A stretch of 32,014 nt of DNA from positions 1-32,014 of the forward strand of contig QNFS01000007.1 in assembly GCA_003646415.1 (NCBI GenBank). The letters are read 5' to 3'. This document shows, in pieces, positions 8,119-18,022 of the stretch. This stretch comes from Gammaproteobacteria bacterium. GTDB taxonomy: Bacteria > Pseudomonadota > Gammaproteobacteria > Pseudomonadales > Halieaceae. Positions within the stretch are counted from its first letter, which is position 1. Every line of letters starts with the position of its first letter. Position numbers and translations under genes: made by a program. The notes beneath the pieces were generated by a model. The model was not told the DNA's origin, made no database searches, and worked only from the letters and a program-made list of their open reading frames with translations.

Positions 8119-9477
8119 TTGACAGCTAAGCAAGCAGATGGCTTCACACAAGAAGTGGCTGCCAACGCCACAAAATATCACTACCAAATGCTGCCCGATG
8201 ACGTGATTTTTTTGGCTAAAACCTGTGTCCTTGACTGGATAGGTGTGACACTGGCAGGTGCGAAGGAACCACTCACACAAATTTTGCTGGAAAATGCACG
8301 ACAGCAGGGAGGGCACCCCCAGGCAACGATCATTGGTTTTGGCGACAAACTATCTACCCAGCAGGCATCGCTGATCAATGGTGCCGCCTCTCATGCACTG
8401 GATTACGATGATGTCAACATGCAATTCCTGGGGCATCCAACGGTCACGGTGCTGCCATCTGTTCTGGCGCTGGCGGAACTAAATCAATCGACGGGGCAAC
8501 ATCTCATTGCCTCTTTTGTTGCAGGATACGAAACTGAGTGTCGCATTGGTGCCGCAATGGGAAACACACATTACAATAAAGGCTGGCATGGAACAGCAAC
8601 AATTGGAACTTTTGGCAGTGCGGCAGGTTGCGGTCATTTTCTTGGGTTGGATGAGCATCAAATGGCAACTGCGCTGGGCATTTCAGCGACACAGGCAGCA
8701 GGGTTAAAGTCTCAATTTGGCACCATGAGCAAACCTTTTCATGCAGGCAAGGCGGCTGTTAATGGTTTACTTGCAGCCACGCTTGCACAAAAAGAATTTA
8801 CCAGCCGGCTGGATATGCTCGAATGCGAACAGGGTTTTGCCGACACGCAGACCACGTCATTTGATCCAACAAAAGGACAGGGGGGCAAGGATGATTACCA
8901 TATTCGTGAAAACCTTTTTAAATATCATGCCGCATGTTACTTAACACATTCCGCCATTGAAGCGGGAATGAGCATCACTAAAAAACATACATTTGATCCT
9001 GATGCTATAAAATCAGTCACTATTATCGTCGACCCCAGTTCACTGCGTGTGTGCAATATCCTTTCTCCAGATACCGGGCTTGAGATCAAATTCAGTCTCC
9101 GCCACACCACCGCATTTGCCTTGTGTGGCATAAATACTGCGGGAATGGATAGTTACAGTGACGCCAATGCACGTGACCCAAAGCTGGTGGCACTCCGTGA
9201 AAAAATAAGGGTAGAAACCAGTACTGAAGGCCCTCAAACAGCAGCGCGAGTCATCGTTGAAACCAACAGTGGAGACCATTACGAAGCCAGTGCGGATATC
9301 GGTGTTCCCCGCTCGGATTTGCAGGCACAATGGGATCAGCTGGGAGCCAAGTTTCACAGCCTTGCAGATCCCATTCTTGGAAAGAGTCATGCGAACAAAG
9401 TTATCAGCCAGGTATCCACACTCGAAAATATGAGCAATGTCGCCGAGCTGTTGCCTTCATTAATATGGGTGGAATAG
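8119..9477 (+). CDS. MmgE/PrpD family protein
   Basis: 452 aa; TTG start; GAASHALDYDDVN, FHAGKAAVNGLLAA, KYHAACYLTHSAIEA. Confidence 0.92.
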   Translation: MTAKQADGFTQEVAANATKYHYQMLPDDVIFLAKTCVLDWIGVTLAGAKEPLTQILLENARQQGGHPQATIIGFGDKLSTQQASLINGAASHALDYDDVNMQFLGHPTVTVLPSVLALAELNQSTGQHLIASFVAGYETECRIGAAMGNTHYNKGWHGTATIGTFGSAAGCGHFLGLDEHQMATALGISATQAAGLKSQFGTMSKPFHAGKAAVNGLLAATLAQKEFTSRLDMLECEQGFADTQTTSFDPTKGQGGKDDYHIRENLFKYHAACYLTHSAIEAGMSITKKHTFDPDAIKSVTIIVDPSSLRVCNILSPDTGLEIKFSLRHTTAFALCGINTAGMDSYSDANARDPKLVALREKIRVETSTEGPQTAARVIVETNSGDHYEASADIGVPRSDLQAQWDQLGAKFHSLADPILGKSHANKVISQVSTLENMSNVAELLPSLIWVE

Positions 9478-9636
9478 ATCTGCAGCGGGCGTGATGCAGG
9501 CACGATTTATACCTAAAATAATCTTAGTTATCAGTAAGCTACACAGTATACTTATTTTTTCAATCACGGCACTTTCTAATGGTGTAAAATCCCTGACGGA
9601 AAGTTTTTTAATACTTAAATAGAACCAGGAGGACTC

Positions 9637-10410
9637 ATGGCAATACGTAAACCTGAAACCAAAATAGGCACCTGTAACGCGAACCAGATTTTAGTTCGAG
9701 ATAAAGATCTCGTTGAAGACCTGATTGGCAAGGTCGGTTTTACCGATATGATTTACTTTCACATTCTTAACCGGATGCCAACACCAACAGAAACAAAAGT
9801 GCTTGACTCGGTGCTGGTCACCTTGATGGAGCACGGCTTTACACCCAGTGCGATTGCTTCACGGATGATTGCGATGAGTGATCCAACGGCGATTCAAAGC
9901 GCAGTTGCCGCTGGTATTCTCGGCATCGCTGGTGTTTTTGTCGGCACAATGGAAGGCACGGCTCAAAACCTGTATGCAATTATTGATTCTGAGGATAGCG
10001 TAGAAGTAGCGGCAGAGAAAATTGCCAAAGAATATCGTGCTGCCAAGAAGCCTATTCCTGGTTTTGGGCATCCAATCCACATTCCAGACGACCCACGATC
10101 TCCAAAGTTATTTGAAGTTGCACTGGAAGCCGGGGTTGATGGTAAATACATCAATGCATTAAAAGTCCTTTCGACCAAAGTCGACGAAGCCTGGGGACGA
10201 CATTTAACCATTAATGCAACTGGTGCGATCGGTGCGGTACTGTGTGAAATCGGCCTTCCCTGGGACATCATGCGCGGTATCGCAGTCATTTCCAGAGCTG
10301 CGGGACTGGTTGGTCACTTTGCCGAAGAAAAGGAATCACCTTCGGGCTATTACATAATGAGCGCGATCGAAGAGCAGATTCCGTATACCGGTAACCGGCA
10401 ACTTGACTAA
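9637..10410 (+). CDS. citryl-CoA lyase-like / citrate synthase-superfamily protein
   Basis: 257 aa; PIPGFGHPIHIPDDPRSPKLFEVA, TINATGAIGAVLCEIGLPWDIMRGIAVISRAAGLVGHFAEE; RBS AGGAGG upstream. Confidence 0.88.
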   Translation: MAIRKPETKIGTCNANQILVRDKDLVEDLIGKVGFTDMIYFHILNRMPTPTETKVLDSVLVTLMEHGFTPSAIASRMIAMSDPTAIQSAVAAGILGIAGVFVGTMEGTAQNLYAIIDSEDSVEVAAEKIAKEYRAAKKPIPGFGHPIHIPDDPRSPKLFEVALEAGVDGKYINALKVLSTKVDEAWGRHLTINATGAIGAVLCEIGLPWDIMRGIAVISRAAGLVGHFAEEKESPSGYYIMSAIEEQIPYTGNRQLD

Positions 10411-10418
10411 TAAACCTA

Positions 10419-10447
10419 GTTGGCGGGCAAGTACCGCCAACATTTTT
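10419..10447 (+). terminator. Rho-independent terminator downstream of the citryl-CoA lyase-like gene
   Basis: GTTGGCGG-gcaagta-CCGCCAAC (perfect 8-bp stem, 7-nt loop) followed by ATTTTT. Confidence 0.85.
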
Positions 10448-10561
10448 CCCCATAATAGTAATCAGTCCGCCCACGAATACCGTACTTAATGCACCGTAGC
10501 TACAATCCAGGAGTTAACCTGACCTGAATTGCTGACCCCTTGTAGCTAAAGGAAGATCTCG

Positions 10562-10693
10562 ATGAAAATGAAAGGATTATTGGATGGTGTCACCGTCCTT
10601 GACCTTACGCTTGTCGTGTCCGGTCCAAGCTGTACCCGATAAGGGTGCCTGTCGGCATTGTACGTTCGTTGGCCGAGACGGTCGATGCTGATT
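10562..10693 (+). pseudogene. remnant of a CaiB/BaiF CoA-transferase gene
   Basis: MKMKGLLDGVTVLDLTLVVSGPSCTR then TAA; shifted frame RVPVGIVRSLAETVDADWATQG then TAG; first part is the canonical CaiB N-terminus. Confidence 0.65.
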
Positions 10694-10823
10694 GGGCGAC
10701 ACAAGGATAGTTCGCCCTTTTAGCACCAATGCGATCAACTCCCTTGTGAATTTTTAGAAGCTGTCCAGTTGCCGCTTCTCGCCTGGATCAAATGGGATTG
10801 TCGCCCCTACCCAGCGGCAACAT

Positions 10824-11615
10824 CTATTTACCGGCGAAGCTGGGTGTTCTGCGATCAGACGTCGCCAAAACACCTTCTTTCGCGTCTTCGGTTTTAAACA
10901 GCCAGTTCTGTTCCTTTAATTCCCGGTCCGTCGCTTTTTTCACCTCTTGCGGCAACCCTGCACGCATCGTCTCACGGACTGAAACGACAGCCAGTGGCGC
11001 GCTAATTGCCAGTTCCTTCGCGAAGGCACGTGCTTCCTTGAGCAGATCCTCTTTCGGCACAAGGCGGTCGACAAGACCCATTGTTTTTGCTTCTTCCCCC
11101 TTTACCCGCCGGCCCGTGTAAAACATATCATAGGCATTTTGCTGACCGATTAACTTCGGCAGGGTGTAGCTCAAACCAAATCCCGGGTGGATACCCAGCC
11201 GGGTAAAGTTTGCAGCAAATCGAGCTTCAGGGCATGCCACGCGAAAATCTGCAACTATTGTCAGGCCGAGACCGCCTCCGATGGCTGCACCATTTATCGC
11301 CGCGACGATGGGTTTCTTGTTAGAAAAGAGTCGCACGGCCTCATCATAGAGGTGCCCCCTACCCTTCTTGTTAAGCCCTTTGGGGGTGGAAGTACCTGTC
11401 GGGAAGTTGGCCCCTGCAGAAAAAGCCCGACCGGCCGATGTCAATAACAAGGAGCGACAACTCGGCTCCTTATCCAGGTCCTCAAAACAATCTGCCAGCG
11501 AACTCAACATTTCTAAATCAAAATAGTTCAACTCGCCGTTGTCCATCTCAACGGTTGCCACATGGTCATCATCAATAGTGACGTTAATCGATACGTATTC
11601 ACCAAATTTCGGCAT
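10824..11615 (-). CDS. enoyl-CoA hydratase/isomerase family protein
   Basis: 263 aa; SAGRAFSAGANF, AAINGAAIGGGLGLTIVADFRVA, LGIHPGFGLSYTLPKLIG. Confidence 0.92.
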   Translation of the reverse strand: MPKFGEYVSINVTIDDDHVATVEMDNGELNYFDLEMLSSLADCFEDLDKEPSCRSLLLTSAGRAFSAGANFPTGTSTPKGLNKKGRGHLYDEAVRLFSNKKPIVAAINGAAIGGGLGLTIVADFRVACPEARFAANFTRLGIHPGFGLSYTLPKLIGQQNAYDMFYTGRRVKGEEAKTMGLVDRLVPKEDLLKEARAFAKELAISAPLAVVSVRETMRAGLPQEVKKATDRELKEQNWLFKTEDAKEGVLATSDRRTPSFAGK

Positions 11616-11730
11616 TGAAGAAGTCTCCTTAGTTAGGGGCTGTTACTTATTTGGAAGTTGCAGCCATATTTACATTCATGCAAAGAAAATACAAGGATAA
11701 GGCGAAGTCACACGTCGAGATGCGCGCTAA

Positions 11731-12738
11731 CTAAACGGATTGCACTCGCTCCAGTGCCCTGGTTGCTTCCGCCATGATTTCGAGGACAACATCACCCGCA
11801 GGTTGGACTGATTTAATAACAGCCGCGCTCTGACCCATGGCACAGGCGCCTATATCCATTTCACCGTCCCGGCGGCCGGCCATATAGGGGTCTTTGCCCA
11901 GCCACTTGCTGACATTGCCCATCTGCCTGGGAAAAGGTTTTATAGTTGCCTGTAGTTCCGCACTTTCCCAGGCGGCAGTTGTGCTGTTAGCAAACATACG
12001 ACAGGGTTTACCTGAAAAACATCGTGTGCGGATGGTGCCTTCGTCATCGATATCAACAATGGCATTCTTATAATTGTCGTGCCCCCAGGCTTCATAAGTA
12101 GCAATAAAACGAGTGCCACACCAAACACCCTGGCCACCCATAACGAGAGTCGCGGCGAGTCCTCTACCATCACCAACACCACCAGCATAGATTACCGGGA
12201 CATCCAGCGCATCGAGCACTGCAGGCAGCAGCGCCATACCGCCAACACGCCCGGTATGGCCACCTCCATCGTATCCCTGGGCAATAATCGCATCTACACC
12301 GCTTTGTTGGAGGCGTTTCGCATTGCGTGTATTTCCGGTGAGGCTGAGCACCTTCATGCCGGCATTATGGCACCGGTCGACAATAGGGCCGGGATCACCG
12401 AGCCCACTGACCAGGATGGGGATTTTCTCTTCAAATAATATTTCAATCGACTCCGCTACATCATCGGTAAACATTTGAGCAGCGGAACTGCCACCTTTAG
12501 CGAAAAGCAAATCCACGGCAAATGGTTTGTCGGTTATACGCCTGACGGTCTGTATTTCTTCGCGCAATGTTGGTGCGGACATGGTACCGGCGCCCAGAGT
12601 GCCGAGACCACCAGCCTCTGATACCGCACCCACCAGTTCGCCTATTGCAACGAAGCCCATACCCGCCTGCAGGACCGGATATTCAATACCAAGATCATTG
12701 CAGATTGGTGTTTTTAAGGCTGGGTGAAACACGGACAT
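11731..12738 (-). CDS. nitronate monooxygenase family protein (copy 1)
   Basis: 335 aa; YPVLQAGMGFVA, AQGYDGGGHTGRVGGMALLPAVLDAL, PVIYAGGVGDGRGLAATLVMGGQGVWCGTRFIATYEA. Confidence 0.92.
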   Translation of the reverse strand: MSVFHPALKTPICNDLGIEYPVLQAGMGFVAIGELVGAVSEAGGLGTLGAGTMSAPTLREEIQTVRRITDKPFAVDLLFAKGGSSAAQMFTDDVAESIEILFEEKIPILVSGLGDPGPIVDRCHNAGMKVLSLTGNTRNAKRLQQSGVDAIIAQGYDGGGHTGRVGGMALLPAVLDALDVPVIYAGGVGDGRGLAATLVMGGQGVWCGTRFIATYEAWGHDNYKNAIVDIDDEGTIRTRCFSGKPCRMFANSTTAAWESAELQATIKPFPRQMGNVSKWLGKDPYMAGRRDGEMDIGACAMGQSAAVIKSVQPAGDVVLEIMAEATRALERVQSV

Positions 12739-12767
12739 TACTCCTCTGGCGGTTTTTCCTGGCTCAG

Positions 12768-13877
12768 TCAGTCATACATGATGACAGAGCGCGCTCCCTC
12801 ACCCCTGGCCATTTCATCGAATGCCTGATTAATATCCTCAAGCTTAATCCGTTTTGTGATCATTTCATCAAGCTTTAATTCACCGCTTAGATACCAGTCC
12901 ACGAAACGCGGGACGTCGCGTTTGGGGACAGCGGAGCCATAACCCGAGCCCTTTATCCGTTTTTCACTGAGCAGGCCTGTCACCTTGAGCTTGATCTTCT
13001 CACTTTGATCGGTCATGCCGACGATGATCGCCCGGCCCGCCGGGCGAATCATACTCCAGGTCTGTTCAGTCGTGTCTATCCGCCCCAATGCCTCGAACGC
13101 ATAATGTACACCCAGGCCGCCGGTGAGCGCTTTAACCTGTTTGATCGGTCCGCCTTCGGCAAATGGGTCGACACCGTGGGTCGCGCCCAGTTGCATGGCC
13201 AACTCACGCTTTTCCGGCACCGGATCGACGGCAATAATAGTGCTGGCGCCGTTGATGCGCGCGCCCTGAATGATCGATAATCCAACACCACCGCAGCCGA
13301 TCACCGCGACACTTGAGCCTGCATGGACCTTAGCGGTATTGACCGCCGCGCCGACGCCTGTGGTTACGCCGCAACCCACCAGACAGACGGTGTCCAGGGG
13401 TGCATCGTGCTTAACTTTGACGACCGAACCTGCCTGCACCACGGAGCGCTCCGAAAAGGTCCCGAGCGCCGCCATATGATACACCGGCTCGCCATTCCGA
13501 CTGAACCGGGTGGTGCCGTCGAGCATCTTGCCAGTACCCATCAAACGCGCCATCTGGCTGCACATGAACGGCTTTTCTTCCTGGCACATGACACATTTGC
13601 CACAACTGGGCGTCAACACGGCAACCACGTGATCACCGGGTGCCAACTCGGTGACACCGGGCCCGACTTCCTCGATGATGCCCGCCCCCTCGTGCCCCAG
13701 GATCATCGGCGACGGGCCTAAGTCCATCACCCCGGTCAGTATCGAATAGTCGCTGTGACAGATACCACTGGCGCTATATTTTACCAACACCTCACCCTGT
13801 TGCGGGCCTTCAAGGTCGAATTCTTCAATCTGTAGTGGCTTGTTGGGTTCATACATCACTGCTGCTTTGGTTTTCAT
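12768..13877 (-). CDS. Zn-dependent alcohol dehydrogenase (class III-like MDR), copy 1
   Basis: 369 aa; GICHSDYS, GHEGAGIIEEVGPGV, Cys-rich structural Zn site CGKCVMCQEEKPFMC, VIGCGGVGLSIIQGA. Confidence 0.95.
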   Translation of the reverse strand: MKTKAAVMYEPNKPLQIEEFDLEGPQQGEVLVKYSASGICHSDYSILTGVMDLGPSPMILGHEGAGIIEEVGPGVTELAPGDHVVAVLTPSCGKCVMCQEEKPFMCSQMARLMGTGKMLDGTTRFSRNGEPVYHMAALGTFSERSVVQAGSVVKVKHDAPLDTVCLVGCGVTTGVGAAVNTAKVHAGSSVAVIGCGGVGLSIIQGARINGASTIIAVDPVPEKRELAMQLGATHGVDPFAEGGPIKQVKALTGGLGVHYAFEALGRIDTTEQTWSMIRPAGRAIIVGMTDQSEKIKLKVTGLLSEKRIKGSGYGSAVPKRDVPRFVDWYLSGELKLDEMITKRIKLEDINQAFDEMARGEGARSVIMYD

Positions 13878-13911
13878 CTCTTTCCTCCCACTAGCTTCTG
13901 AACGGCCAGGA

Positions 13912-15012
13912 TCAATCGAACATAATTACAGAACGGGCGCCTTCGCCGCGGCTCATTTCCTCGAATGCTTGATTAACATCCTCAAGTTTGATCCGCTTGG
14001 TGATCACCTCGTCGAGTTTCAACTTGCCCTCCATATACCAATCCACAAACAGCGGCAAATCCCGCTTGGGTCGGGATGACCCGTAGACAGAACCGCGAAA
14101 TTCTTTTTCTGCGAACAAATTGGCGACGGGCAGTTCATATTTCTCGTGCAAACTGGCTACACCTACGATAATCGCCTCGCCGCTCGGGCGCAGGATGGAA
14201 TAAGCGTCATTGATGGTCTTCATGGACCCGAGCGCCTCAAACGCAAACTGTACGCCCTTGCCGGTGATTTCCCGCACCGTTTTCTTCAGGTCCTCATTGA
14301 ACGGATCGATTGCATGCGTTGCGCCCAGCGATAGCGCCAACTCACGTTTCTCGAGAACCGGGTCGATGGCGATCAACGGATTTGCACCCTTGATGGCCGC
14401 GCCTTGCAGGATTGACAGGCCAACCCCGCCGCAGCCGATGACGGCAGCACTGTCCCCAGGCTGGATGTCAGCGGTATTCACGGCCGCTCCGGTACCTGTG
14501 GTCACACCACAACCAATAATGCAGCAGGTTTCTAGCGGTGCGTCGTCACGTACCTTCACTGCACATCCGGCCGGGATCACCATTTTTTCTGCAAACGACG
14601 CGATCGCCAGCAATTGGTGGACCGATTCATCACCGTTGCTGAGACGTGTCGTGCCGTCCATCATGCAGGAACCGTTGGAAGCCTTCGACATTTCCATACA
14701 CAAATATTCGCGCTCCTCCAGGCACATGGGGCATTTGCCACAGCTTGGCGACAGCGAAACGACCACATGATCACCGGGTTTTACATGGGTCACACCGGGC
14801 CCGACTTCCTCCACGACCCCCGCGCCCTCATGCCCGAGAACCGCAGGCATCGGGGTGCCCAATACACCGTGAAGAACGGAATAGTCGCTGTGACAAATAC
14901 CACTCGCGGTGGTCTTGATCAGCACTTCGTTTTCTTTCGGAGGCGCAATCTCCAGTTCCTCCACAGTCAGCGGACTGCCGACCTCGCGCATTACGGCCGC
15001 CTTTATTTTCAT
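13912..15012 (-). CDS. Zn-dependent alcohol dehydrogenase (class III-like MDR), copy 2
   Basis: 366 aa; same motifs as the adjacent copy: GICHSDYS, GHEGAGVVEEVGPGV, CGKCPMCLEEREYLC, VIGCGGVGLSILQGA; near-identical C-terminus. Confidence 0.95.
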   Translation of the reverse strand: MKIKAAVMREVGSPLTVEELEIAPPKENEVLIKTTASGICHSDYSVLHGVLGTPMPAVLGHEGAGVVEEVGPGVTHVKPGDHVVVSLSPSCGKCPMCLEEREYLCMEMSKASNGSCMMDGTTRLSNGDESVHQLLAIASFAEKMVIPAGCAVKVRDDAPLETCCIIGCGVTTGTGAAVNTADIQPGDSAAVIGCGGVGLSILQGAAIKGANPLIAIDPVLEKRELALSLGATHAIDPFNEDLKKTVREITGKGVQFAFEALGSMKTINDAYSILRPSGEAIIVGVASLHEKYELPVANLFAEKEFRGSVYGSSRPKRDLPLFVDWYMEGKLKLDEVITKRIKLEDVNQAFEEMSRGEGARSVIMFD

Positions 15013-15238
15013 GATGGATCACTCCTTCAACCGGTTTCAATTTGGCCGGTGACTTCCGGCGCTGAATTATTGAGTCCACGCATTATGTGCAGCCGAAAGC
15101 CCCAATGCAACCCTGCCATTCAAACAAGGTATAGTTCGCAGCCACAGCATCACAAAACTCACTGGTCGCGGCACTACCACCTGGTCGACTGTAAGCACAC
15201 TACCGGGCGTCGAGCACCAGACTCCATGGCGAAACTTT

Positions 15239-15268
15239 CCAGTTTGACTGCGCGATGCGCTAAACTGG
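15239..15268 (+). repeat. nested inverted repeat upstream of hspQ
   Basis: CCAGTTT-GACT-GCGC-GAT-GCGC-T-AAACTGG: outer 7-bp arms and inner 4-bp arms. Confidence 0.6.
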
Positions 15269-15328
15269 CCAGGGATTTGATAAGTAGTGGGTACCATTGG
15301 ACAATCGCAAGCTTTATGGTGTGGCAAT

Positions 15329-15667
15329 ATGGTTGAAGAAATAAGAAAAACAGCAAAATTTGAAATTGGTCGGGTAGTAAAACATCGCTTTTACCCATTT
15401 CGGGGAGTTATCTTCGATGTGGACCCCACTTTTAACAATACCGATGAATGGTGGAACTCAATCCCCGAAGATGTTCGCCCTAAGAAGGACCAGCCGTTTT
15501 ATCACCTGCTCGCCGAAAACAAGCAGTCTTACTACCTGGCCTACGTATCTGAACAAAACCTGCTACCGGATGATACCAATAAGCCAGTCAGACACCCACA
15601 GGTTAAAGAACTTTTTGGGGAGTTTGGTGGCACGCACTACCAACTCAAAGACATTCACAGTCACTAG
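15329..15667 (+). CDS. hspQ: heat shock protein HspQ
   Basis: KFEIGRVVKHRFYPFRGVIFDVDPTFNNTDEWW...KKDQPFYHLLAENKQSYYLAYVSEQNLLPD; start placed at ATG 15329 rather than 15287. Confidence 0.85.
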   Translation: MVEEIRKTAKFEIGRVVKHRFYPFRGVIFDVDPTFNNTDEWWNSIPEDVRPKKDQPFYHLLAENKQSYYLAYVSEQNLLPDDTNKPVRHPQVKELFGEFGGTHYQLKDIHSH

Positions 15668-15809
15668 TGTACCTCGTCACTCATATACTGAAATGCGGTA
15701 TAGCCCAGCCATAGTAATTGGCGGCCCGGAGGCGGATCATTTTTCCAACCCAGGTAGCCACCGAACGTGCGATGTGATCCCGTGCTCAACCTGTTTTGAA
15801 TATTCCGGC

Positions 15810-16838
15810 TTACTTTTGACCGGCTAGTGTCGTTAGGTTAGATATTATTCCATGTGCTTCAGTGACGATGTCCCGGACCAGTTGAGCGGCCGGTTTTATC
15901 TCATGGATCAAACCGGAAGTTTGCCCGGCCGGGCAGGAGCCGTTTTCCATATCACCATTCTCTCGACCCGCCACAGATGCCTTTTCACCTGTCAGGTGAA
16001 GCTGTTTCGGGAATGGCTGCACTTCTTCTGGATGAGAGTTCCAATAATCGGTGAAATCATTCCTGATCAACCTGCAAGTCTTGCCACTATGACCCAGTGT
16101 GATAACGGTGCCAGTATTATCGATATCGACTATTTTCTGTTTATAGTTTTCGTGTGCGTATGATTCTTCTGTGGTGATGAATCGAGTTCCCATCCATATG
16201 CCTTGTGCGCCCATAGCCAGCGCCATGACCAGACCACGGCCGTCGGCAAAGCCACCGGCTGCCAGCAGGGGCAGGTCTGTTGCATCGACAATAGACGGGA
16301 TCAACACGGCGGTTCCAATTTTACCCACGTGGCCACCACCTTCCTGACCGGAAGCAATCAAGCCATCGACTCCGCCTGCCGCAGCCTTTGTAGCGTGCCT
16401 GGCGGCGCCAATGACCGACATGACGAAAATGCCCTTTGTGTGCGCTGCATCCACAATGGCGCGGGAAGGGCTGCCCAGGCCCGAAACGATGACAGGAACT
16501 TCTGCTTCTATCGCAACCGCCGCCATACGTTCAATATGAGCATCATGCCGATTGTCTTGCTGTATGGGTCGGCCGAAGAGAATGTTGACGCCAAATGGCT
16601 TGCTGGTGATCGCGCGTAATGCGGCAATTTCTTCTTTCAGGATTTCAGGGGTCATGTAGCCGGAGCCAATACAACCAAGCCCACCGGCTGATGAAACCGC
16701 CGCAGCGAGTTCGTGGCGGGCAACATAGCCCATACCAGCTTGAAATATCGGGTAGTCAATGCCCAGTTTTTCACATAGAGGTGTGCGAAGTGCACCCAGT
16801 GGCGTTGATTGGTCGGCTGTATTCTTTTCTGTAGTCAA
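15810..16838 (-). CDS. nitronate monooxygenase family protein (copy 2)
   Basis: 342 aa; YPIFQAGMGYVARHELAAAVSSAGGLGCIGSG, SGQEGGGHVGKIGTAVLIPSIV, AAGGFADGRGLVMALAMGAQGIWMGTRFI. Confidence 0.92.
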   Translation of the reverse strand: MTTEKNTADQSTPLGALRTPLCEKLGIDYPIFQAGMGYVARHELAAAVSSAGGLGCIGSGYMTPEILKEEIAALRAITSKPFGVNILFGRPIQQDNRHDAHIERMAAVAIEAEVPVIVSGLGSPSRAIVDAAHTKGIFVMSVIGAARHATKAAAGGVDGLIASGQEGGGHVGKIGTAVLIPSIVDATDLPLLAAGGFADGRGLVMALAMGAQGIWMGTRFITTEESYAHENYKQKIVDIDNTGTVITLGHSGKTCRLIRNDFTDYWNSHPEEVQPFPKQLHLTGEKASVAGRENGDMENGSCPAGQTSGLIHEIKPAAQLVRDIVTEAHGIISNLTTLAGQK

Positions 16839-17116
16839 AAAAATTCTCCTTGTGAAATTCCATCCAAGTTAAGTGTCATAAAGATAGTAGCAACACAGTT
16901 GCAGCTAGACAATGTTGCGTAACACGTTACACTGGTTCGATGATCAAGTCTTCCAAACACAATGGTTCAGCGCGGTTTTACGAGACCAGTTGTACTGTGA
17001 GCATTCAAACGGACATTCTAAAAAGATTCGAATGCAGCTTCCATCCCGGGTACAGCTAAAATCATCATTGATAGCATGTTAAAGCAGCAAAGCAGTGTGA
17101 GTCCAGAGATAGCGTT

Positions 17117-18022
17117 ATGGAGACCTCCGCATTGAAAAAAGGCGTGGTAGATGTAAATGCGCTTTTCATAGCCAATACTGATGCAGATTCAGAGGCATTC
17201 CAGTGCCAGGTGGTGGAAGAGGATGCCCTGACCCTCAATGTGCAAGAGGTCGGTCACTACACCCTGATGTGGACACCCACCGTGCACAATACCACAGCCC
17301 GGGGTTATACCCTGGAAGATGGTCTACTGGGTGACGAGGAACAACCAGAGGGTCTGTGCCTGGCCATGGGATTCGCCCTTTCCGAGGGGCTGATCGAAAG
17401 CCTGGCGGACATTAAAAGCCTCTCCGTCTGTCCGGATGACCCGAAAGTGGTACAGCTGCAGCTATATCAGCCAGAGCGCGTGAAAACTGCTCGAAAAAAT
17501 GTCACCGTCAACAGCTCCTGTGGCATATGCGGTCCCCGCGAAATACTGGAAGACAATGCTCTGAACCTACCGACGGTTGCTGACAGCCTGCGTATCAATC
17601 ATGGGCAGTTTGCGCCACTAATGGCACAAATGCGCCAGGGTCAGCAGATATTTGAACAAACCGGCGGTTCCCACGCCGCGGCAATTTTTGATCAATCCGG
17701 CCAGGTGCTGGCGGTGGCAGAGGACCTGGGACGCCACAACGCACTGGATAAGGCCATCGGCATGGTGTTACTGCATCGTGGCAGTGTCGTTGGCTGCGGA
17801 GTTGTACTGTCCAGTCGACTGAGTCTGGAGATGGTGCTCAAGGCAGTACGCACCGGCCTGCAGATGCTGCTGGCGGTCAGCGCGCCTACGTCCCTGGCCA
17901 TTGAGGTAGCGGACAAATTCGGTGTGACCCTGTGTGGCTTTGTACGCGGGCGACGGGCCACCGTTTACACCCACCCGCAACGGGTCCTGGGCGGGCAGCC
18001 ACCAACCGGGGTATTGAGCTGA
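17117..18022 (+). CDS. fdhD: FdhD, sulfurtransferase required for formate dehydrogenase maturation
   Basis: 301 aa; NSSCGICG motif, VLAVAEDLGRHNALDKAIG, SSRLSLEMVLKAVRTGLQMLLAVSAPTSLAIEVADKFGVTLCGFVRGRRATVYTHPQRV. Confidence 0.93.
   Translation: METSALKKGVVDVNALFIANTDADSEAFQCQVVEEDALTLNVQEVGHYTLMWTPTVHNTTARGYTLEDGLLGDEEQPEGLCLAMGFALSEGLIESLADIKSLSVCPDDPKVVQLQLYQPERVKTARKNVTVNSSCGICGPREILEDNALNLPTVADSLRINHGQFAPLMAQMRQGQQIFEQTGGSHAAAIFDQSGQVLAVAEDLGRHNALDKAIGMVLLHRGSVVGCGVVLSSRLSLEMVLKAVRTGLQMLLAVSAPTSLAIEVADKFGVTLCGFVRGRRATVYTHPQRVLGGQPPTGVLS

Noticed and set aside
4861-17005. Shared 13-mer actgtgagcattc near 4861 and 16993
   Set aside because: Several chance 13-mer matches are expected in a 32-kb window; flanks do not match
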